Shown here piece by piece: positions 5,989-10,747 of a stretch of DNA of 10,747 bases. The first letter of the stretch is position 1. Each line of letters begins with the position of its first letter. The notes under the pieces were generated by a model. The model saw only the letters and a list, made by a program, of their open reading frames with translations. It was not told the DNA's origin and did not search any database. Made by a program: the position numbers and the translations under genes. Location of the stretch: NCBI GenBank assembly GCA_031263875.1, contig JAISEX010000069.1:1-10747 (forward strand), written 5' to 3'. This stretch comes from Eubacteriales Family XIII. Incertae Sedis bacterium. Lineage in GTDB: Bacteria; Bacillota; Clostridia; Peptostreptococcales; Anaerovoracaceae.

Positions 5989-7848
5989 ATGGTTGAGCTT
6001 TCGGCTACTGATATCTATAAAAGTTTTGGGACCGACGCCGTGCTTTGCGGCGTTTCGTTTTCGCTGCGGCGCGGCGAGAAGGTCGGCGTGATCGGGAGAA
6101 ACGGAGCGGGGAAGACCACGCTTTTGCGCATATTGACGGGCGAGAGCGAGGCGGATTCCGGCGAGGTGTTTTTTGCGAAAAACCGGCGCGTCGGTTATCT
6201 GCGGCAGGCGGCGGATTTTGGGGACGGCGATACGCCCGAGGGCATATTGCGGCGCGAATACGAGCGGCTGTGCGCGGAGGGCGTGGAAACATACGAAAGC
6301 GAGATACGCGGGATACTGCGGGGCATGGCGTTTCCCGATGAGATGCACGCGGCTCCCGCGGAGAGATTGAGCGGCGGCGAAAAAACGCGGCTCGCGCTGT
6401 CGGCGCTGCTGATGTCGAAGCCGGATATCCTGCTTCACGACGAGCCGACGAACCACCTTGATATCGGGACTATCGGCTGGCTCGAACAGTGGGTGCGCTC
6501 GTTCCGCGGCACGGTGGTCCTCGTGACGCACGACCGGTATTTTCTTGACCGGACGGTCGACCGGATCCTCGAGATAGAACACGGCGCGGCGGCGCTGTAT
6601 CCCGGCAGTTACTCGCGGTACGCGGAATTGAAACGCGCGGCGCGCGAGCAGCAGCTTCGTGAATACGAGAAAAACCGGCGCGAGATATCGCGGCAGGAGG
6701 AACTGATACGCCGGTATAAGGAGCGCGGGACGGAGAAGCTCGCGAAGCGGGCGGCCTCGCGCGAGAAGCGCCTCGAGCATACGGAGCGAGTAGATAAACC
6801 GCTGACGGAAGCGCGCTCGATGAAACTGCGCTTGGACGAAAAGACAAAGAGCGGCACGGACGTGCTGGAGATACATGGCCTGACGAAATCGTTTCCCGCG
6901 CGGGACGGAAGCGCACGCGCGCGGCTGCTGTTTGAGGGGGTCGATCTGGATTTGAAACGCGGCGAACGGCTCTGCATCGTCGGCGCGAACGGGATCGGCA
7001 AGACGACGTTTCTGCGCATAGCGCTTGGGCATGAGCCGCCGGGCGGAGGGAGCGTTCGCAGAGGGCACAACGTCCGCATGGGTTATTACGATCAGGAGCA
7101 GAAATTTCCCGACAGCGACCGCACGGCGCTTGCGGAGATGAACGTGGCGTTCCCGCAGTACAGCGAGGGCGAAATGCGGACGATACTCGCGGCCTTTCTC
7201 TTTACGGGCGACAGCGTGTTTCGCGAAATAACCGCGCTTTCGGGCGGCGAAAAGGCGAAACTTGCCTTGGTTCGGCTGATGCTTTCGGGCGCCAATACGC
7301 TGCTTCTCGACGAGCCGACGAACCATCTCGACATACCGTCGCGCGAAGCCGTGGAGGACGCCTTGCTCGAATTCGACGGCACGCTGATCGTCGTTTCGCA
7401 TGACCGGTATTTTCTGAACAAGGTCCCGACGCGCATCGCGGAATTGACGCGGGACGCGCTCGTCAGCTATCCGGGCCGGTATGATTATTACGAAGAAAAG
7501 CGGAATATGACGCAGTCGGGCAAGAGTTATCTGCGGTCGATCGGTGAAGCGGAAAAGGCGGGCGCGGAACGCGCGGACGAGTGTCAAGCGAATGACTTGA
7601 CAGACGCGGCGGCGGTTCGCCTGAAAAAGAAGCAGGCGGAAACGGAGCGCAAACGGACCGAGCGGCTTATTGCTGAGGCCGAGGCGCGTATCGAAGCGGC
7701 GGAAGCGTCCATAGCGGAAACGGAGGCCGCCATCGCTTCGGCGGACGTCGCGTCGTCGCACACGGCGCTGGCGGAGTACGCGGAGAAGCTCGACGCTCTG
7801 CGCGGGCAACTGGAAGAAGCCTACGCGGAATGGGAGGGGCTCCATTAG
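5989..7848 (+). CDS. ABC-F family ATPase (YdiF/Uup-like)
   Basis: ABC-F proteins are soluble twin-ATPase factors that bind the ribosomal E site and help translation; some give antibiotic resistance by ribosome protection. The 619-residue product has no membrane segments. NBD1 has Walker A GRNGAGKTT 36-44, signature LSGGE 127-131 and Walker B/H-loop region HDEPTNHLD 150-158. An arginine/glutamate-rich helical linker (about 205-285) follows and is probably the P-site interaction domain. NBD2 has GANGIGKTT 332-340, LSGGE 417-421 and DEPTNHLD from 441. A long Glu/Ala/Lys-rich coiled coil occupies about 540-615. The DEPTNHLD motifs are diagnostic of ABC-F. The C-terminal coiled coil suggests the Uup/YdiF type rather than EttA. 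Histidine replaces the usual Leu before DE in NBD1 (LLHDEP); both catalytic Glu are kept. I cannot tell housekeeping from resistance function. AGAGGA lies 14 bases upstream, a long spacing. Transcribed alone as far as can be seen. Confidence 0.93.
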   Translation: MVELSATDIYKSFGTDAVLCGVSFSLRRGEKVGVIGRNGAGKTTLLRILTGESEADSGEVFFAKNRRVGYLRQAADFGDGDTPEGILRREYERLCAEGVETYESEIRGILRGMAFPDEMHAAPAERLSGGEKTRLALSALLMSKPDILLHDEPTNHLDIGTIGWLEQWVRSFRGTVVLVTHDRYFLDRTVDRILEIEHGAAALYPGSYSRYAELKRAAREQQLREYEKNRREISRQEELIRRYKERGTEKLAKRAASREKRLEHTERVDKPLTEARSMKLRLDEKTKSGTDVLEIHGLTKSFPARDGSARARLLFEGVDLDLKRGERLCIVGANGIGKTTFLRIALGHEPPGGGSVRRGHNVRMGYYDQEQKFPDSDRTALAEMNVAFPQYSEGEMRTILAAFLFTGDSVFREITALSGGEKAKLALVRLMLSGANTLLLDEPTNHLDIPSREAVEDALLEFDGTLIVVSHDRYFLNKVPTRIAELTRDALVSYPGRYDYYEEKRNMTQSGKSYLRSIGEAEKAGAERADECQANDLTDAAAVRLKKKQAETERKRTERLIAEAEARIEAAEASIAETEAAIASADVASSHTALAEYAEKLDALRGQLEEAYAEWEGLH

Positions 7849-7863
7849 GTAAACGGAAAGAAC

Positions 7864-7895
7864 ATGCCGGTGGGCCGCCGGCTTTTGCGCGGCAT
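7864..7895 (+). terminator. Possible terminator downstream of the ABC-F gene
   Basis: GCCGG (7866-7870) pairs with CCGGC (7878-7882), followed by TTTT. An alternative fold pairs ATGCCG (7864-7869) with CGGCAT (7890-7895). The T-run is short, so this is a weak candidate at the expected place, 16 bases after the stop codon. Confidence 0.4.
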
Positions 7896-8010
7896 AATTT
7901 CAGGCATGAAAAGCGCATGTTATTATTAATGAAGTAAATTTATTCGAGGCGGCCGTTGCTTGGTTTCGCCGCGCGCGTTTTCCCGGCGCATGTGCCTTAG
8001 GGTAACCCGC

Positions 8011-8450
8011 ACCTCGCAACGCCGCTCGCAAGCCGTTACCGTTACAGGGGCGCACGCGATTAAATTATGCGTAATTTAAAATTATTCAAAGCGCGAAAAC
8101 GGTTATCGTATTATTTAATTACGCACAATTAAATTGCGCGCAATTAAAAATTTCTTATCGACTACCTGTGCCATTACTCGCAACAAAACAACAACCCCTG
8201 CGCCGTTACGCAACAAAACAACTCGCAACCCGCACCGCCGCTCGCAAGCCGTTACCATTACACGACAAAGTAGCTCGCAATCTGCACCGCCGCTCGCAAG
8301 CCGTTACTGTTATACGATTACTCGCAACCGAAAGAGATTTTCATCAACCCCTGCGCCGCTACGCAACAAAACAACTCGCAATCCGCAACACCGCCGTTAC
8401 TGTTACACAACAAAACAACTCGCAGCTCGCCGCTCGCAAGCCGTTCCCGT
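8011..8450. repeat. Modular word repeat (CTCGCAA / CGCAACAAAACAA / CCGTTAC)
   Basis: CTCGCAA occurs ten times on the plus strand, starting at 8013, 8025, 8177, 8222, 8241, 8274, 8293, 8321, 8375 and 8433. GCCGCTCGCAAGCCGTT occurs four times (starting 8021, 8237, 8289, 8429). A 42-base block at 8192-8233 recurs at 8345-8386 with two mismatches. CAACAAAACAA is present four times. CCGTTAC-type words often follow GCAAG. The words are shuffled rather than in strict tandem, the unit is irregular, and G is rare outside CG, giving strong strand asymmetry. It lacks the regular repeat-spacer form of CRISPR. Confidence 0.75.
8060..8145. repeat. AT-rich palindrome cluster
   Basis: Three palindromes share AATT and GCGC/TGCG words. 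TTAAATTA (8060-8067) pairs with TAATTTAA (8072-8079) around TGCG. TTTAATT (8114-8120) pairs with AATTAAA (8127-8133) around ACGCAC. AATTGCGCGCAATT (8132-8145) is a perfect 14-base palindrome. TGCGTAATT (8068-8076) is also the exact reverse complement of AATTACGCA (8117-8125), so the whole could form a larger fold. Function unknown. Confidence 0.6.
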
Positions 8451-8473
8451 TACGCCGTTACCCGCCCTCTAAA

Positions 8474-9481
8474 TTAAAAGCTCAGCACCAGCGACAGTCC
8501 GGCCACGACGACGAGGAAAAGAATGAGGGACGTGCCGGAAAAGGCGATCTTATAGGTTTCGCTCCGCGCGGGTTTTTCCGTGTTTATCTGATCCCGTATC
8601 GTCCGCCGGTTCGTCGCGAGCAGAACGACGGCCACGATAAATATTACCGTGTCAACGGCCAGCTCCACCGTCTGGCTTGGAGCGAGAGCGCTGAGCAAGA
8701 TGGCCGCGCTGTTATAGAGAACGTGCAGCAGCATCGACCACTTGACGGAATATTTATGCGCCACATAGCCGAGCAGGATGCCGACGGGGAAGGCGAACAC
8801 GGCCTGCACAAAGAATATGTGGTAGCACCCGAAGAACATCGCGGACATGACTATGGCGAAATTGCCGCCGTATTTTTCGAGATGCCGCATAATGGCGGCG
8901 CGGAAAACGATTTCCTCCATAATGGGGCCGAGCAGCATCACGTATATCAGCCCCGGAACGTTCATCATGCCTTCCACCGCCGTGGAATACGTGTCCGTGG
9001 CGGAGATGCCGGCTTTGCCGAGCAGGGCGTTGAGTAGTGCCGCGAGCGCGGTAAAGACGAATTGCGCGCCGAACGCGACGATAAATATCTGCGCGAAAAC
9101 CGCGGGGCGCATCTTCTCCCGCACGGTGGTGATGTCCGTTGTGAACAGACGCCCGCCGCGTATAACGAGGAAGATCGGCAGGCTGACGATCTCCGCGATC
9201 AGTGTCGACAGCGAGATAAAGCTGCCGTATTGAGCCGTTGTTTCGGATAAAGCGTCCGTGAAGGAAAGGCCGGCCGCGCCTCCCGCAAACGACTGCACCG
9301 AGTCCGTACCGAAAAGATACGGGATTATCATAAGCGTCGCCGCGATAAGATTCATGACGACGTAGAACGCGAGCAACATCAGCACGATCATCATGGTATC
9401 GTAGCGAAGGGCTTTTCGGTACAGCAGATTTTCGTCCTGCGGCGCCGGCGGATTCGGATTATATGCATATCGATCAATCAT
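8474..9481 (-). CDS. CPBP (CAAX/Abi) family intramembrane metalloprotease
   Basis: CPBP proteins are multi-pass membrane glutamic/metallo-type proteases related to Rce1; bacterial members are linked to bacteriocin immunity, protein maturation or unknown roles. Numbering from ATG 9481 (335 aa), the motifs are EEIVFR (189-194), FGCYH with His221, and HVLYN with His253 and Asn257, in the expected order. Around them are about eight hydrophobic segments, including 30-55, 88-107, 129-155, 178-190, 211-228, 230-241, 274-288 and a C-terminal one. The start could be ATG 9499, six residues longer, but GGGGGA (9492-9497, read on the minus strand) lies ten bases before ATG 9481 and no Shine-Dalgarno precedes 9499. 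The gene stands alone on the minus strand, divergent from the pseudouridine synthase. The substrate cannot be predicted; no bacteriocin precursor is visible nearby. Confidence 0.9.
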   Translation of the reverse strand: MIDRYAYNPNPPAPQDENLLYRKALRYDTMMIVLMLLAFYVVMNLIAATLMIIPYLFGTDSVQSFAGGAAGLSFTDALSETTAQYGSFISLSTLIAEIVSLPIFLVIRGGRLFTTDITTVREKMRPAVFAQIFIVAFGAQFVFTALAALLNALLGKAGISATDTYSTAVEGMMNVPGLIYVMLLGPIMEEIVFRAAIMRHLEKYGGNFAIVMSAMFFGCYHIFFVQAVFAFPVGILLGYVAHKYSVKWSMLLHVLYNSAAILLSALAPSQTVELAVDTVIFIVAVVLLATNRRTIRDQINTEKPARSETYKIAFSGTSLILFLVVVAGLSLVLSF

Positions 9482-9518
9482 TACTCTACTATCCCCCATT
9501 CATCATATGGTTTATACT

Positions 9519-9547
9519 ATTATATTATACGATAACTTTTCCTGTAA
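9519..9547 (-). promoter_or_regulatory. Promoter for the CPBP protease gene
   Basis: Read on the minus strand, TATAAT (9519-9524) lies 17 bases from TTACAG (9542-9547), a good sigma-70-type spacing. A second overlapping TATAAT sits at 9524-9529. The predicted start near 9512 leaves a short leader. The region also separates the divergent rluA-family gene, whose own promoter must lie in the same 80 bases; TATACT (9513-9518) on the plus strand is one candidate -10 without a clear -35. Confidence 0.5.
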
Positions 9548-9561
9548 CCGAAAGGCGTGAA

Positions 9562-10539
9562 TTGCATACTATCACCATATCCGAAACGGACGAGGGCCAG
9601 CGCCTCGACCGCTATCTGAAAAAATTCCTGAGCTCGGCCCCGCTGAGCCTCATCTATAAAATTTGCCGCAAGGACGCGAAGGTCAACGGCCAGCGCCGGC
9701 AGGTCGATTATATGATGCAGGCGGGCGACGAGCTGACGCTGTATCTGACGGACGACCGCATCGGCGAGCTCTCGCGGCGGAAAAAGCGCGCCCGCTCGAA
9801 GCGGCAGTTCGGCATCATTTACGAGGACGACCGTATCCTCGTGGTGTCAAAACCGTTCGGGCTTTTGACGCACGGCGACAGCGTCGAGAAGAAGGACACG
9901 CTTGTAAATCAGGTGTCAGGCTATTTGCTTGACAAGGGATTTTCCGCGCGGACTTTTACGCCCTCGCCCGTCAACCGACTCGACCGCAATACGACGGGCA
10001 TCGTCGTGTTCGGCAAGGATCCGAAAGCGATACGCGACTTCTCGGCGATGATACGGCACGGCGGTGACGTCGATAAATATTATCTGACGCTCGCGGCCGG
10101 CGAGATAACGGAAACGCTCGATCTGCGCGGACGCATGGTCAAGGACGAAGCGACGAATACCGTGCGGGTCTTGCCGGAGGATTCGGACGAAGGAAGATTT
10201 ACGCACACGGTGGCGCGCCCTGTCAAGGTTTTTACTTTACGCGCGGGCGAGGCGTTTACGCTGACGGAAGTGCTGCTCGTGACGGGCCGGCCGCACCAGA
10301 TCAGAGCCGACCTCGCGGCGGCGGGGCATCCCGTTATCGGTGACAGGAAATACGGCGATGCGGCCGCGAACCGATACGCGGAGCGGAAGTTTTCGCTGCC
10401 CGCCCAGTTTCTGCACGCCTCCCGCCTGCATGTCAATAAGGGCCACGAATCGCTGGACTATCTCGCGGGCATGGATTTTGAAAGCCCGCTGCCGGAAAAC
10501 CTCGCGGCCATCGTTGCCGCGCTGGAGGGAGGGGCGTAG
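9562..10539 (+). CDS. RluA-family pseudouridine synthase with S4 domain
   Basis: It converts specific uridines in RNA, most likely 23S rRNA, to pseudouridine. From TTG 9562 the product is 325 residues: an S4 RNA-binding domain (about 12-65, RLDRYLKKFLSSAPLSLIYK and DAKVNG), a basic linker RRKKRARSKR, then the catalytic domain with motif II PVNRLDRNTTGIVVFGK (136-152, catalytic Asp141) and the C-terminal GRPHQIRADLAAAGHPVIGD (242-261). Asn replaces the usual His before RLD (NRLD against HRLD), a variant I recall from Clostridia. I chose TTG 9562 because HTITISETDEGQRLD begins the S4 domain and AAAGG (9551-9555) is well placed. The frame is open to ATG 9463, but that extension (YYPPFIIWFILLYYT) would run through the promoter region and the 5' end of the divergent gene. 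RluC or RluD-type target cannot be decided. Confidence 0.92.
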   Translation: MHTITISETDEGQRLDRYLKKFLSSAPLSLIYKICRKDAKVNGQRRQVDYMMQAGDELTLYLTDDRIGELSRRKKRARSKRQFGIIYEDDRILVVSKPFGLLTHGDSVEKKDTLVNQVSGYLLDKGFSARTFTPSPVNRLDRNTTGIVVFGKDPKAIRDFSAMIRHGGDVDKYYLTLAAGEITETLDLRGRMVKDEATNTVRVLPEDSDEGRFTHTVARPVKVFTLRAGEAFTLTEVLLVTGRPHQIRADLAAAGHPVIGDRKYGDAAANRYAERKFSLPAQFLHASRLHVNKGHESLDYLAGMDFESPLPENLAAIVAALEGGA

Positions 10540-10603
10540 ACGCCGGCTGCTCGTGTAAGCGGGTCGTAAGAGAGAGAAGCGCATACAGTGCGTGAAAATA
10601 ATG

Positions 10604-10627
10604 CATTCCGCTGCAATGCCGCTCATG
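10604..10627. repeat. Inverted copy of the repeat at 905-926
   Basis: The reverse complement reads CATGAGCGGCATTGCAGCG then GAATG and matches 905-926 except for one substitution and one inserted base. The flanking ATGACA words on the far side are also partly shared, so the repeat may be longer than marked. Confidence 0.5.
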
Positions 10628-10703
10628 CCATGTCTGTCATTCCGGGCTTGCCCCGGAACGTTCGCTACGCTCACTCCTCCGCTCACGTTGCTCGCTTCGC
10701 TGT

Positions 10704-10740
10704 CCTGTTTTACACTGCGGCTAAAGCCGCGTAAAACAGG
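10704..10740. repeat. 37-base stem-loop
   Basis: CCTGTTTTAC (10704-10713) pairs perfectly with GTAAAACAGG (10731-10740). GCGGCT (10717-10722) pairs with AGCCGC (10725-10730). A three-base bulge (ACT) and a two-base apex (AA) are the only unpaired bases. The apex GGCTAAAGCC resembles the GGGCTAAAGCCC apex at 5758-5769, suggesting a related family. Confidence 0.65.
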
Positions 10741-10747
10741 CAATCTC

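Larger units (their letters stand above)
7896..8473. other. Gene-free convergent gap with palindromes and word repeats
   Basis: The gap lies between two convergent genes. Its first 110 bases show nothing I recognise. Bases 8060-8145 hold AT-rich palindromes, and 8011-8450 hold a modular repeat of short words. Open plus-strand frames cross the repeats, but they continue antisense through the membrane protease gene and are rejected as genes. I see no clear minus-strand terminator for that gene. Confidence 0.6.
10540..10747. other. Gene-free end of the window with palindromes
   Basis: No coding frame is convincing. There are three stem-loops: CGCA/TGCG near 10580, TTCCGGG (10640-10646) with CCCGGAA (10652-10658), and a 37-base stem-loop at 10704-10740. 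A repeat shared in inverted orientation with 905-926 lies at 10604-10627. No T-run follows any stem, so I do not call a terminator for the pseudouridine synthase gene. Confidence 0.5.

Noticed and set aside
5761..7845. 694-codon open frame on the minus strand
   Set aside because: It lies opposite the ABC-F gene, is dominated by Arg, Ala and Leu, and shows no domain; GC-rich genes commonly leave such antisense frames open.
8011..8450. Possible CRISPR array
   Set aside because: Repeat units vary in length and order, there are no unique spacers of constant size, and no cas gene is near.
8168..9037. 289-codon plus-strand frame through the word repeats
   Set aside because: The first part translates the repeats, and the rest is antisense to the CPBP protease, which has all its catalytic motifs.
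9463..9561. N-terminal extension of the pseudouridine synthase from ATG 9463
   Set aside because: It translates the AT-rich promoter region and overlaps the 5' end of the divergent gene; the S4 domain begins naturally at TTG 9562.

Overview
The window looks like chromosomal DNA from a GC-rich, Clostridia-like member of the Bacillota (Firmicutes). The main evidence is the gene order SRP RNA - dnaX - ybaB - recR, a classic Firmicutes block. Supporting evidence is an upstream gene ending in a choline-binding-type cell-wall repeat, good GGAGG-type ribosome binding sites at several genes, and an ABC-F protein of Firmicutes type. I cannot name a genus from sequence alone.

Layout. Bases 1-102 are the 3' end of a cell-wall-binding repeat protein, closed by a rho-independent terminator (171-194). 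Bases 195-1037 hold no credible gene; they contain hairpins and interspersed repeats, then an AT-rich inverted repeat just upstream of fumC. fumC (class II fumarase) runs 1062-2417. A promoter overlapping its stop codon leads into an SRP (4.5S-type) RNA, followed closely by dnaX, ybaB and recR, and then a uridine phosphorylase gene whose start overlaps the recR stop. A second repeat-rich gap (5570-5988) precedes an ABC-F ATPase gene (5989-7848). A third gap (7849-8473), between convergent genes, holds AT-rich palindromes and a mosaic of short repeated words. A CPBP (CAAX-type) membrane protease gene lies on the minus strand (8474-9481). It is divergent from an RluA-family pseudouridine synthase gene (9562-10539). 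The window ends in more palindromic repeat sequence.

Functionally this is mostly housekeeping: a TCA-cycle enzyme, protein targeting (SRP RNA), the replication clamp loader (DnaX), nucleoid or recombination proteins (YbaB, RecR), pyrimidine salvage (Udp), ribosome-associated ATPase (ABC-F) and rRNA modification (RluA family). The unusual content is in the gaps. Related repeat modules occur in several of them, some copies seem to carry palindromic inserts that others lack, and one gap is a modular repeat built from CTCGCAA, CGCAACAAAACAA and CCGTTAC words. I found no CRISPR array, transposase, reverse transcriptase, toxin-antitoxin pair or recognisable defence system.
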